A DNA stretch of 64,000 nt from Rhinopomastus cyanomelas. Taxonomy: Eukaryota > Chordata > Aves > Bucerotiformes > Rhinopomastidae. Both the position numbers and the translations under genes were made by a program. Numbering within the stretch: position 1 is the first letter of the stretch; every line of letters begins with the position of its first letter. Below, in pieces: positions 43,825-55,605 of this stretch. The stretch is taken from positions 1 to 64,000 of the forward strand of contig VXBP01008292.1 of assembly GCA_013400115.1 (NCBI GenBank), given 5' to 3'. The notes under the pieces are model-generated. The model had not been told where the DNA came from, made no database searches, and was given only the letters and a program-made list of their open reading frames with translations.

Positions 43825-46687
43825 TGAGGAGCCTCTTGCTCTGTCTTGGTCCTTTCTCTCCTGTTAAAAAAACGGAGGAGTGGTTATTTTGTTGAATCTT
43901 TGTTTTACCAACTATGGAGAGATGACCTTATTGCTATTTTGATTTTGTGCTATTTAAGAATCCTCTGGATACAACTGCCTTTGTTATGGTGTCATAACTG
44001 ATGTCTGGAAGCTTCCTGGGAATAGAAGGAAATGGTGTAGGTCTTGTGCAGTGCAGTGTCAGCATTTGTTTTGAGGTATTTTTCAAACATTTTTTGGTTC
44101 CAGGCAAGAGGACAGGGTTTAGTCCTTTAAATGAGCCAGAATAGCAACAACTTTTTGAACTTACAGAGCTTCGCTAATTCATACTGATGACTGTGTGAGA
44201 TCTGTTTTATGATAATACTTCATAATGTTCAAGTAAATGACAGTAGTATATTTTGTGAAAATAACGGAGCTCTGGTACTGTTGAAAGCACTTTACAACTT
44301 GCTGCTATTAAATCTTTGCTGAGAAGTAGGGAGGTGTCTATATTTCGCAGAAAATCATAAAGTTAGATGGTGAAATGTAGTTTATTAAGTGGTCTAAGAA
44401 GGAAAAACTGTACTTCCTTCCCTGCACTTAATAATTCTCCATTAATACTTTCCCTCACCCATAGCAGTCTTTAGGGAATCATTCTTCTGAAGATGGGGCA
44501 GAGAACAGGGAACTCTGCTGCAGACTGGCTCACACTAAGGTTCTTGTTTTTAAAATCTTCTGTTAACTTGCTCAATGACTTTCTCATGAAGAAGGTAAAG
44601 CTAGATATTCAATGGGTGAGGAAGTATCCCTCTAGTGCAGTCAACGGTAGAAAAACCAGGTGCAGCATGACACCAGCAGCACAGATACATGGCTACAGAG
44701 CGCTGTCCCATATTGAGCAGAAAAATCCTTGCCATGACCCTGGACAGAGAGGAGTGTTCCTTCTCGTGGAACACTTGTGCTAGTTGGAGCAGCAGGGCAC
44801 ACCTTTGCTGTGAGATGAGCTGAGGCATAGGCTGGTTTTGGTAGCATGGTTGGGGAGCTACTACCTTCTCCAGCCTGTAGTTTCTTACAGTTACTACATT
44901 CTGTATTATCATACAGATCTACATCGTGTAGTGAGACCAGCTTTAAAAGCTTGCCCAGCATCAGAATGTTTTCTTCTCGCCAGCACACTGAGCAGTGACT
45001 AGACAAGGGAGATGCATAAGAGTGGCATTTGCCTGTTCAGAGCTGTGACCTGAGGTGAGCTGAGTGGAGGACATTAGGCACAGGCAGAATGCTATCTTGT
45101 ACCCCTGCTCCGGCCCCGACCATGACACATTGCCATAATTGCAGATTAGTAGTGGAAACTGTGAGTGCAGCAAATTCTTTGTAAAACTGTGGTGATGCTG
45201 CAACAAAAAATATTTGAAGTATTTTCTTCCATTTAGGCGATCCTTCCTACACAAAGCCGTTTTCTGGTGGTTTGGTGTGTGACTGTGCTAGTGGTGATGG
45301 ACTGGTGCTTTTCCCTTTGTCCGTATCAGCTTTTCATAATGGAGACCAAACAGCACTGTAGTCATCTCTTCAAAATTGCCTGTACTTGGCCCTCATTTCC
45401 ACAAGGCTTTGAAGAATTTTTGCATCCCTTTTCCACAGGCTGCATGTTAGGGTCAAGTTTTTGAGTCTCCTAATCACTCAGTTCTGGCATAGCCCTGTTG
45501 CCACTAAAGCCTCTTTTCATGCTTATTTAATGCCTCAGAAGTGCTTTCAAGTGGTCTTTGATAAATCATAGTAAGTGCTATTCCGGTCGTTCAATAGCAG
45601 TACCTGCTTGAGTCCTTTTTAGCTCCCAAGGCGGCTGTTCCCTCTTGCCTTATTTTGCCAGTGACAGTAATTCATTCCACTTGGGCTGACTAGCTTATTT
45701 CACATTTATTTGCACATTATGAGCAGTGTCATTCTACTTACCCTTCAGACAGTAAATGGTTTGAAAAATGCAACTGTAAAAAATATTAGGCATTGGGGGG
45801 GGGGGATAGGAAAATGGAACCTTCGCATTTGGAGCCCAAACAAAACCATTATGAATAAATAATATTGTGAAATTATCTCAATCACTGGATGTATGCAAAA
45901 TCAGAGGTGCTGCATAAACTTGCATTACCCCTTTGGGAATACACATCTCCCTTTCCCTCCAGCCGTCTTAGCTTACATAGCATGGAGTTAGATAAAATAT
46001 TACTCATCAGGTCAGGAAAATAATTAGTCGAGCATTATTACCTCCTTCCTAAGCAATCAAACCTGACCCATACGTACTATCCCACAACAATTATGCATGT
46101 TTGCACCCTGCACATCTGATGAGTGGGGTCTATATAAATGGATGAATTTGGGCTCTGTGTTTGCATATCGAGGCAGTACTCCCACTCCCCTCTACAGAGA
46201 AGACAAGTTGAAAAATGACCAGAGCAAAAGCAAGCTGGTGTTTTGGTATCCTGAAGTAATTCCTTTAAAGTAGTCTTTTGCTGGCTATGTTAAGTGGTTA
46301 TAGAACTAACATGATGGTAAGTGTTCCCCTCGTACGTGACAAATTGCAGAAGCCCAAATAGCGACAATGCTCTCAGCAGCTTCGAAATGTCTTGTGTTTC
46401 CCTCTTCTGATGGAAATAGACTAAAGAACTTGATAGGAGGAAAATAAGCTCAGAATCTTTCAGGTGTGGTTCTTTGGGGAGGATGTTTTCTTAAGGTCTC
46501 TGTTCTAGAAGCCAATGAAAATACAAGAGTAAAAGTTAATTTTATAGTGCTTATAGCTTCTGAAACCAGTAAGGACTCTCAAATTATTATGAATTGGACT
46601 TCATGATAGCAATGTTGTATTTTGGTTAAGAGAGCCCTACCTAAGTCATGGTTTCCAAGTATTGCAGGGATAATAGCAGTCAGGAGA
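43825..46687. other. Non-coding stretch, part possibly conserved
   Basis: No gene recognised. A G11 run lies at 45795-45805. The part 45690-46180 is complex A+T-rich sequence with words such as aacaattatgcatgtttgca and gaataaataatattgtgaaa and may be a conserved non-coding element. Confidence 0.45.
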
Positions 46688-46955
46688 TCATAGAATCATT
46701 AGAGATTGGAAGGGACCTCGAAAGATCATCTAGTCCAATCCCCCTGCCACAGCAGGATCGTCTAAACCAAGTCACACAGGAACATATACAGGTGCGTTTC
46801 AAACCCTCCAGAGGAGACGACTCCACAATCCCCCTGGGCAGCCTGTTCCAGTGCTCTGTCACCCTCACTGTGAAGAAATTCCTTCTCATATTTATGTGGA
46901 ACTTCCTATGTTCCAGCTCACACTCATTGCCCCATGTTCTATCACTAGATAACAT
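46688..46955 (-). mobile_element. CR1 LINE 3' end
   Basis: Minus-strand CR1 of the common 3' UTR type: complete tail (catagaatcattagagattg), ccacagcaggatcgtctaaa, then complements of the VESPSL and FHINMRRNFFTVRVTEHWNR segments to about 46955. Well preserved in the short part that exists. Confidence 0.92.
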
Positions 46956-48989
46956 GGATAATTCTAACCTACAATCTCTCTCTGATGTTAAAAGTGTGAT
47001 TAAAAGGTGGAATGGTGAGATGAGGAAGTCACTCCTCAGCACTAAGCTCAGAAGGATTGAAGGAATAATTTCAAACAAAGAAGTTTTCAAGAAGAGATTT
47101 GAGCCCCTTTATTACCTCCAGTCATCTCAGTTTGCATTTGCGCCTGCAGATTGGGCATGCAGTAAAATTCCTTTCCCCCTAGGAATATAAGTGAATGCTG
47201 GAAACAAGTGTTACCTATTATTTGAAGTCCTGAAAAGATTCCCAATAGATTTGGGGTCCAGAGATACTTTCAGATTTGATCAGCACAGTTTTCTGCCTCT
47301 GTCCAAATCCAGTACCTCTGTGTCCCCTTGGAACCTGAGTAGCTGTAAGGCAGCCAGGCCGTAACTTTGAACTTTCCAGACTAGATAACGTTTGCTGAAA
47401 CATCTAGGAAGAACCACTTTAGTTTTCCCAGGGATCATCCAGACAGTGCAGACCTCAGCCTGTCTCCATATTGTGTAACGCAAAAACTTGGAATAACGAT
47501 GCTCAAGCCCTCATTCCCAGAAAGCCTCAAGCACGGCAAGGTGACATTGCACTGTCACTAGGAGTATCTGCTGCTCTGTACAAGGTTTCTCCCATACGTG
47601 CCCAGACAGAAGAACTACAGCTAAAATGCACAGTAACCAGTAAGCACAGTTATTGGTGGTTTAAAAAGAGGGATGCTTTGCTGTTACAGCAGGGGATTGC
47701 AGAGGGGGTAACACAAACTGAATTCCAAGGCAGACTGTGCTGTATCTGAAGGAAGGTGACCTGTGGTGTGGTTAAGCAGTGGTCTCACCCTCAGAACACC
47801 AGGGATTTGTTCCTGATGAATCTCGGGAAATTATGTGCAATGGCTTAGTTTTCCTTCTATCAAAAATTTTAAAAAAAAGAAAAGAACCAAACCAAGGAAT
47901 TTTTTTTTTTTGAGCTGCAAGTCTCTGGGCCTGAGAACAACTTTCACACTACAGGACACCCAAAGGGGAGCAACTGGTCTTTTTCAATAGATCTGTGTTC
48001 TGTGTAATCTCACAGAACTTAAACTACATCAGTGTTTTTAGATGTTGCTAAAATACAGGAAAACGAAGGCACTGCAGTCCCATCAGCAGTGACTGAGTGA
48101 CGGGAATGGCTGCTGAGCCCCTGCATAGGAGCCGTACAGGGCGCAGATGTCTGGGTAGGCAGTGGAAGTTATTTCAGAACTCGCTCAGTGCCGGCATTAT
48201 CTTCCCAAGCTTTTATTACATGCCTTGCCTTAGAGTGTAAGTGGAGTGAGAATCCTAATCTTTTCTGCTCTCTTATTTTCGGAACTGGCTCCTATTTTAT
48301 AACACTGCTGTCGTAAAACCATCTTTCTTAGGAGAAAGAGCTCTGACTAGGAGGAAGAGTGGAAAGCTTGAACCGATGGAAAACATTCCTTACCTAAGCC
48401 TGTATGGAACACAGACTCATAACTTTTGCTCCAACAAGCAGAGCTAAAGTAGAAATCACTGTTTCTAACATTCTGTTCATCATAATGGTGATATCCATGA
48501 AAGGTAGTTACTGCACAGAAATTTGGAAAGACCCAAAATCTTATCTATGTTTTCACTGCTGATAGCCAGAGTGATGGTGGTAAGCCTGGTTGTGCTGGCT
48601 GCGTGACCTTTGCTGCTTGTTAGTTCTGTTGGTATCCTACTGTTTAAGGACCTCAACATTACATCTGAACTCTTCGCATGCTGTTTTCTTTCTTGACAGA
48701 GTTTACCCTAGTGTTTATCCTCAGTCCTGGTGGGTGTCACTACTCAACATCTTGGACAATGTCCCTGTTCTTTCTAGCAGTGTTGTGAGAGCCCTTTTTT
48801 GATGCTGCTAAGTCATCCCTCTTGTTTTGCTTCTCATTGCAGTAAAGATGAGTCTGGCAATATAGTGCTGAGGGAAGGCAAGTTTGGATATAAGAGCTAG
48901 CAATGTTGTGAAGGCAAGTGCTCTGAAGAATTCCAGGAACGAAGCAGGAGGGGAGGATATCTGCTAATAAATACTAATAAAATCCAGGA
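46956..48989. other. Non-coding stretch
   Basis: No gene or transposon recognised. A poly-A run (about 47868-47880) and a poly-T run (about 47900-47911) lie close together and could form a weak hairpin. Confidence 0.5.
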
Positions 48990-50360
48990 GTTAATCCTAT
49001 TTAAAAAGGGTAAGAAGGAGGAGCCAGGGAACTACAGGCCAGTCAGTGTCACCTCTGTGCCTGGTAAGATCATGGAGCAGATCCTCCTGGAGGCACTACT
49101 GAGACAGGAGAATAGTGAAGAGCTGATTGGGCACAATCAGCATGGCTTCACTAAGGGCAAATCCTGCCTGACAAATCTGGTGGCCTTCTATGAACAGGTC
49201 ACAACACTAATGGATGAGAGGCAGGCGACTGCTGTCATTTACCTGGACCTGAGCAAAGCCTTTGACACTGTCCCACACCACATTCTGGTCTCCAAGCAGG
49301 CGGAACATGGCTTTGATGGGTGGACCACTACATGGGTAAAGAACTGGCTTGATGGCTGCACCCAGATAGTGGTTGTTGATGAATCCATGTCCAAGTGGAG
49401 TCCCTCAGGAATCGTTCCTGGGACCAGTCTTGTTCAACATATTTGTCAGTGACATGGACAGAGGCATTGAGTGCACCCTCAGCAAGTCTGCTGATGACAC
49501 CAAGCTGTGTGGTGCAGCAGACACGCTGGAGGGCAGGGATGCCATCCAGAGGGACCTGGACAGGCTGCAGAGGTGGACATAAGCCAACCTGATGGGGTTC
49601 AACAAGACCAACTGTAAGGTCCTGCATCTGGGTCAAGGCAATCCTAAGCACAAACACAGGCTGGGCAGTGACTGGCTGGAGACTAGCCCTGAGGAGAGGG
49701 ACCTGGGGGAGCTTGTGGTCCAAAAGTTCAACATAAGCCAGCCGTGTGCACTTGCGGCCCGGAGGGCAAACCACATCCTGGGCTGCATCAGGAGAAGTGT
49801 GGCCAGCAGGTCAAGGGAGGTGATTCTCCCCCTCTACTCCCCTCTGGTGAGACTCCACCTGGAGTACTGTGTCCAGTTCTGGAGCCCTTATTACAAGAAG
49901 GATGTGGACATGCTGGAGCGAGTGCAGAGGAGGGCCACAAGGATGATCAGAGGGCTGGAGCACCTCTCCTACGAGGCCAGACTGAAAAAATTGGGGCTGT
50001 TGAGTCTGGAGAAGGCTCCCAGGTGACCTTATTGTGGCCTTCCAGTATGTGAAGGGGGAACTACAAAAAGGCTGGAGAGGGACTTTTTAGGATGTCAGGT
50101 AGTGACAGGACTAGGTAGAATGGAGCAAAGCTGGAGATGGGTAGATTTAGAGTGGATGTGAGGAGGAAGTTCTTCACGGTGAGAGCCTGGAATGGGTTGC
50201 TCTGGGAGGTGGTGGAGGCCCCATCCTTGGAGATGTTTAAGGCCAGGCTGGATGGTGCTCTGGCCAGCCTGATCTAGGGTGGGGTGTCCCTGCCCATGGT
50301 AGGGGAATTGGAACTGGATGTTCCTATGGTCCCTTCTAACCCAGACTGACTTTATGTCTT
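48990..50360 (+). mobile_element. CR1 LINE, RT core to 3' end
   Basis: Plus-strand CR1 of about 1.37 kb, starting at the FKKGKKEEPGNYRPVSVTS segment of the RT fingers and running to a degraded 3' end (ctggatgttcctatggtccc). It belongs to the same subfamily as 2762-3972, sharing SPYYKKDVD and EHLSYEARLKKLGLLSLEK. It carries a frameshift in motif B and a short one in the SLEK region (about 50022). It is immediately followed by the tail of another CR1 in the same orientation. Confidence 0.95.
49057..50026 (+). pseudogene. CR1 ORF2 reverse transcriptase, broken
   Basis: RT pieces in consecutive frames. The first (49057-49452) has GKIMEQILLEALLRQ, GFTKGKSCLTNLVAFYEQV, and motif A intact as VIYLDLSKAFDTVPHHILVS. 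A frameshift lies near the motif B Gly (about 49400); the second piece (49373-49582) continues GPVLFNIFVSDMDRGIECTL. The catalytic FADD motif reads SADD: both aspartates are kept, but the Phe is Ser. A stop at about 49580 separates the third piece (49592-50026), FNKTNCKVLHLGQGNPKH to LGLLSLEKA. The core catalytic residues are thus still recognisable but the protein is not continuous. Confidence 0.9.
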
Positions 50361-50446
50361 GGTGTAGGTGATCCTGCTGTGTCAGTGGGATTGGACTAGA
50401 TGATCTTTCAAGGTCCCTTCCAATCCCTTATGATTCTATGATTCTA
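50361..50446 (+). mobile_element. CR1 LINE 3' tail fragment, tandem to previous copy
   Basis: About 86 bp of the common-type CR1 3' UTR and tail (gtgatcctgctgtgtcagtg ... cttatgattctatgattcta) placed directly behind the end of a CR1 from another subfamily in the same orientation. Confidence 0.85.
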
Positions 50447-52171
50447 AATGCTAGATGAATGTGGAGGTATTTAGCAATCCCATCAACGCTGCCATAATGC
50501 TTATGTTCAGAGATCAGGAGGGTCTTTGAGCACGGGGTGCTTATGCTTGTTCTTTGTGGGCAGTAACAGCAAGGCATGGAAGGTAGTTATTTCAGACAGA
50601 AGCCCGTTTCCTTGTCTTGCTTCAAGTCTTCACACTGTCCACTTCTTCACACTTTTTTTCACTGACAACGGTTCAACCCTGTGGACTCTTCTTTTTCTGA
50701 AGGTCAAAGTCAGCAGGCTGAGACAGTGGCTCAGTCCACACAGAGACAGCTACAAACACAATAAATTATTAACTTCTTGTTTACTGTTTCCAAATGTAAT
50801 AATCACACTTCAGATGAGATGTTGGTCTCTGATAGAAATCATTGTCTTTTTATTTCACAGCAGCTCGTGTATGAGCCAAGTTCCAAGCACAGAAAATAAA
50901 AAGTCCTTGCTGCAAGGGGCGTACAAACTAAAGATAGACAAGCAAACAGATACGAGAAAAGGCAAATGAGAAGGATAAGCAAATTTTGTGTAAGTTAATG
51001 TAATGAGTATGGTAGCATTGCTTTTGCAAAGGATTTGGAATACGGATGGATTGTGAACCCATCCAGTGCATTCAGATTGCTCACAATTGGGGTTTGATTC
51101 TGTGGTTGTAACTTGCAATAATTCAGGCACAGAAATGATGGAGGGAGAAGCTGACAAACAGGCAGACAACTGGTTCTTGAATAGAGATGTAGATTAAATC
51201 CACCTCTGTGGAAAATACATTTGTGTGGGAGAAGAAGGGATTCATGAGGCTGAATACAGTGAGGGTACAGTCTCTCATTAGTGTCCCTGAAAGACAAACT
51301 AATGCTTCCCACCTTTATCTTTCATGTTGCTGGGTGGTTTTCTTTCAAGACATTCTTACTCTTCATCTGCTACTTTTGCACAGACACTTGTTCTCCCATC
51401 AAACCGATCCCAGCACACCTTAATTTCTGAGGGCATTGTTACTATGAAACACTTTTAAAGATAAATTATCAAAGAAAGGAAAAGGGGAAGAATTGGGTAG
51501 CAATGTGTTTACTCCTGCAGCATATATCGCTCCCAAACACAAACTTCATTCTGTGTAAAATTAGGCGAGTGAAGAAAATGTTGAAGAGATGACTGTAGAA
51601 ATCATCTTGATTTTTCCAAGTATAGTTTGTTGGGATTTTTTAAATTCCAAAGCATAATAAAAATTATTTGAAGCCTAATAGAAAGCCTAATAAAAATGTA
51701 TTTTCCAGATATAAATATAAGTTTCTATTGTCTAGTGGTAAGTAGTGAAAAATGTAGGGAGCAGAACAGAGATTTACACCAGGTTTGGGCAGGGAAGTTG
51801 AGACCTGCCCACCTAGGCTGGCTGGATCCAGCCTCAAACTTTCAGATCCAGTTCTAGGAGGATTAAAAGTCACAGAATCTTTTCACTGCTGGAATAATGT
51901 TGTAGGAAGGGAGAAGTGAAAGGTGTGACCTCATGTCTGGTGATTCTTGGAGATCTTTTCTGATCCTCTCTGTCTAGAACGTGTGTTCAGGGTGATAGAG
52001 GAGAAGCAGGAGGTGAGGGAACACCAGAAACATTGTACAGATTACATCAGAAGTACTGGGAAGTGGTAACCCTTGTCATTGTGTGACCATGTGAGTGGAA
52101 CATCTGTATAAACATATTCAAGTCTGTTGCAATTTTTAGATATTGCCATCAGAAGTGACTTTGACAGGTCC
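50447..52171. other. Non-coding stretch
   Basis: No gene or repeat recognised. A 147-codon frame at 50526-50969 has no recognisable domain. Confidence 0.5.
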
Positions 52172-52215
52172 ATAAAGGCTTTGGAGGGGACCTTCAAGCT
52201 CATCCAGTCCAACCT
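52172..52215 (-). mobile_element. CR1 LINE tail fragment (minus)
   Basis: About 45 bp resembling reverse-complemented CR1 3' UTR (ggaggggaccttcaagctca followed by tccagtccaacc). Too short for certainty by itself, but a tail in opposite orientation lies 90 bp further on. Confidence 0.5.
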
Positions 52216-52306
52216 TCTTCAGCCACAGTAGATTGCTGCTGAGGATGCAGAAGCTTCTTGTTTTCTTGTTTCAGGAGATGGTTTTGTGGTTTGGAGTTAT
52301 AAGGCG

Positions 52307-52369
52307 GACAGTTGGACTTGATGATCTTGAAGGTCTTTTCCAACCGTGCTGATTCAATGATTCTGTGGT
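52307..52369 (+). mobile_element. CR1 LINE tail fragment (plus)
   Basis: About 63 bp of plus-strand CR1 3' UTR and tail (gttggacttgatgatcttga, ggtcttttccaacc, gattcaatgattctgtgg). Confidence 0.7.
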
Positions 52370-52591
52370 ATCATGGGGGATTGAGTTTATTTTTCTTTCT
52401 CTTTTTTTGTTTTCCAATATAACAACTTATATAATTTATATAATGTAACTGCCCTTATAGTTGTATTATAAGAGTGGTTTGAAGGAAATTTTGAGGATGA
52501 CAAAAAGACAAAGAAATTCTCAGAATCCAGCTGAATAAATAGGTTTTCTGGGGAACATCACAGAAGCTCTCTTGTGCTCCATGCAGTACAG

Positions 52592-52895
52592 ACAGAATCA
52601 TTGAATCATTATGGCTGGAAAGGATCTCCAGGATCATCAAGTCCAGCCCTCATCCCAACAGATCCCTAACCACTAGACCATGACATCAAGTGCTCTAACT
52701 ACTCGGTTTTTAAAGAGCTCCAGGGATGGTGACTCCACCACCTTCCTGGGCAGCCTGTTCCAGTACCCAACCACTCTCTCAGGAAAGAACTTCTTCCTAA
52801 GATCCAATCTAAACCTCCCATGACACAACTTGAGGCCATTTTCCCTGTTCCTATCATTGGTAATTTGGGAGAAGAAATGCGTCCACTGTCCATCA
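52592..52895 (-). mobile_element. CR1 LINE 3' end
   Basis: Minus-strand CR1 with tail, 3' UTR of the type ending in the complement of gatgagggctggacttgatg, and codons for LKLCHGRFRLDLRKKFFPER, VVGYWNRLPRKVVESPSLEL. Open for most of its short length. Same subfamily as 5247-6030 and 55090-55605. Confidence 0.92.
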
Positions 52896-55089
52896 AAAAT
52901 GCTATGGATGATTCTGCACGTCACTTGCTGGTGTAATAAAACCTCTAACAAAGATTCACAGGTACAAAAATATTACTCATAATTCAAATATTGGTCTTAG
53001 GTAGTGCTTGCACGCTGGCACGGTCAAACAGTGTTATATGTCTCCTGCAAAGTACTTCTGGCCTGAGAGAAAACCCTCGTGCTGCGTTTGTTGCAGGCTC
53101 TGGCAGCTGGCTATTGATAGCTGTGCTTGAACTGCATGGTGGCTTTTCAAGGTCAATAAAAATATTGGGCTGCAAGAGCAGGAGCAGAAGACCACTGACC
53201 TCATTTTGCTTGTGGCTTTGTCTCAGTTCAAAATTCTCCCGCTACATTATCTGAGTGAGTCTCTGGGAAAAAAATATATTAATTCTCTCTTATTCAGTGC
53301 TGTTCTATTACCTATTCATCAAAAATATTGCTTTTGTGCATTTTTCATTATAAGATTCAACATTACCAATGTTAATAAAGAGAGAACTCCTTTTCTTTTC
53401 TTAGAAATAGAATATGTAAAGACATTGCCTCTTTGATGTTTCTAAGCCAATACAATATGTATTTGAATGAGGATAAAAGTCATTCTTTTAACAGAAGATC
53501 ATCCAAGTCATTTCTGATGAAACTCAAGAGGAGCTTTTTCTTTTTTAAAAGATGCTTAGAAATTAAGATTAAAAAAGGGGGGAGCACCTCTTTAGAAGTA
53601 ATAGCTAATGGAAATAAGTCATATATTTGATGGTATTTGTCAGGCAGCTGTTTCGAGCAGGTCCATCAGCTTCCATCACTGGGCTGGATTGTTCAGCAGG
53701 TGCCTTTTGTTCAGAGGGATGAGCCTGTGTTGCTGCAGGCAGGTACTTCACCCGATGGTAGCCTGAACTGTGAATAGACAGCAGGCCACACTTTGTGAGT
53801 CCCTACCACGATGTCTTGTACTGCCAGCAACGCTAACCACAGCCAGCTAGTGTCCTCATGTGGGAGATTTTACTGTCAAGTTTGCACGGAGGATTGGGCA
53901 ATACATGACTTTAAGAGCCAATGTAAATTGGGAGCTAACAATTGTGCTGGGAACTATGGAGCCTTGGAATTAGGGTGCTTCTTTAGTAGTATCCCAGCTC
54001 ACTATGCTCTGATGAACTGTGTCCAGGCACAGGGCAGTGTAGCAGCTTCCTTTTATAAGCTGTCAACTCTTGTGCAGAGGGTCTGCAATGGAGGAGTGGC
54101 AAGCAGGCTAGATGCTTCCTCCACCAACTGCCTTCTTAAAATCAGCCTGAAGTTTGATCTGTTGTCCAAAACGTAAGAATATTTCATTGAGTAAACAGGG
54201 GGAAGTTTTTCTTAAGACCCAATAGACATCTAACAGGAGCAAGGCAACTCACACACCATTATTGAGGGTGCACCGCACTTGCTCCTGTTGAAGCACAATC
54301 CTATCCATGGGTGAGAATGATGTCTTGAGTGCTAGAACAAGGGATTGACTCTTCAAGAAAATGGATCTGTGCTGTGCAAAACCAGCTTCCTAGCAGCAAT
54401 GCAGCGCTACCTGGGCTTGAGTTTTAGCTTGATTTATAGCTTGGACTGCAATGAGAAATTTTGGACATATATTGCATGTCAGGGTGCCTGGACACAGTGA
54501 CAGGGAGTGCTTTGAGCACAGCAAAACTGGTTTTACAGGGCTGAGGCTTTGGTTTGTTGCTGTTGGTCTAGGGTTTTTCTGAAGTCTGAAATGGGCTTAT
54601 GGAATATGGATGTACATGGAGATCAGGAGAAAAGATCAGGGAATAAGGGTTTCTTTTCTCTCAGTTAGATATATTTTCTGAGGTTAACTAGATGTCAGTG
54701 CGCAGACATCTAGTCCAGTGACATCTCCTTTTTTCTTATTCCCAATCCACAGCAAGTTGATTGTTTTTTATTGGCTCCCAAGCCTGTGGTCTGTGATTTT
54801 GTAATTCTGAATGAATTGAAACAGCCTCCTAAAAGCCATGGTGTTTGTCTGTGTAGCCTTACAGAGTGCCAGACAGGCTTCTTTGAACTTGGTGTATTGA
54901 TTAATAAGTTAGACCTTTAAAAAATTTGAAATCGTTCTAAGAAGCTTCTGTAACTACAAAACCATGAAGAAACTGTAAAGTGCTCTGACCATACTCTCCT
55001 GATGGCTAAGGTAGTCTTGGGCTTGGATGCAACGCACCTGTTTGCAGGTATTTCTGGGAGTGTAGTTGAAGTATGATTAAACTGAGTGA
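52896..55089. other. Non-coding stretch
   Basis: About 2.2 kb without recognisable repeat. A 121-codon open frame at 53811-54176 contains many Cys but matches no domain I know; it has no visible splice context and is probably random. Confidence 0.5.
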
Positions 55090-55605
55090 AAGCATGTGTT
55101 ACCTGGTCCATTCTGAGGTATTTTTTGGATCACCTGGGACCTCTGAAAAAGCACATTGCCAGCGAAGGGCAATGAGGCTAGGGAGAGGGCTGGAAAACAG
55201 GCCCTCTGGGGAGCAGCTGAGGGAACTGGGGCTACTTAGGCTAGAGAAGAGGAGGCTGAGAGAAGACCTTATTGCTCTCTGCAGTTACCTAAAAGGAGGT
55301 TGTAGGGAGGGTGGTGCTGGTCTCTTCTCCCATATTACTAAGATAGGATGAAGGGAAATGGCCACACGTTGCATCAGGGGAGGTTTACAATAGATATTAG
55401 GAAGAAGTTTTTTCCTGAGAAAGTGATTGGGCACTAGAACAGGTTGCCCAGGGAGGTGGTGGAGTCACCATCCCTGAAGGTGTTTAAAAACTGAATAGCT
55501 AGAGCACTTGAGGTCATGGTCTAGTTGCTAGGGAGCTGTTGGGATGAGGGCTGGACTTGGTGATCAGAGGTCTTTTCCAGCCATGACGATACTAAGATTC
55601 TATGA
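55090..55605 (+). mobile_element. CR1 LINE 3' part
   Basis: Plus-strand CR1 of the same subfamily as 5247-6030 and 52592-52895. Segments: QRRAMRLGRGLENRPSGEQL, RELGLLRLEKRRLREDLIAL, then a degraded C-terminal end, the 3' UTR word gatgagggctggacttggtg and tail. The first 60 bp are poorly matched, so the start is approximate. Confidence 0.9.

Noticed and set aside
46648..47190. A 180-codon plus-strand open frame
   Set aside because: Its first half is the antisense of a CR1 3' end and the remainder has no recognisable domain.
49328..49774. A 148-codon minus-strand open frame
   Set aside because: It is antisense to the plus-strand CR1 reverse transcriptase.
50526..50969. A 147-codon open frame as a possible gene
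   Set aside because: No recognisable domain; composition fits chance in A+T-moderate DNA.
53811..54176. A 121-codon Cys-containing frame as a possible small gene
   Set aside because: No signal peptide, no regular Cys spacing, no domain and no splice or promoter context that I can support.
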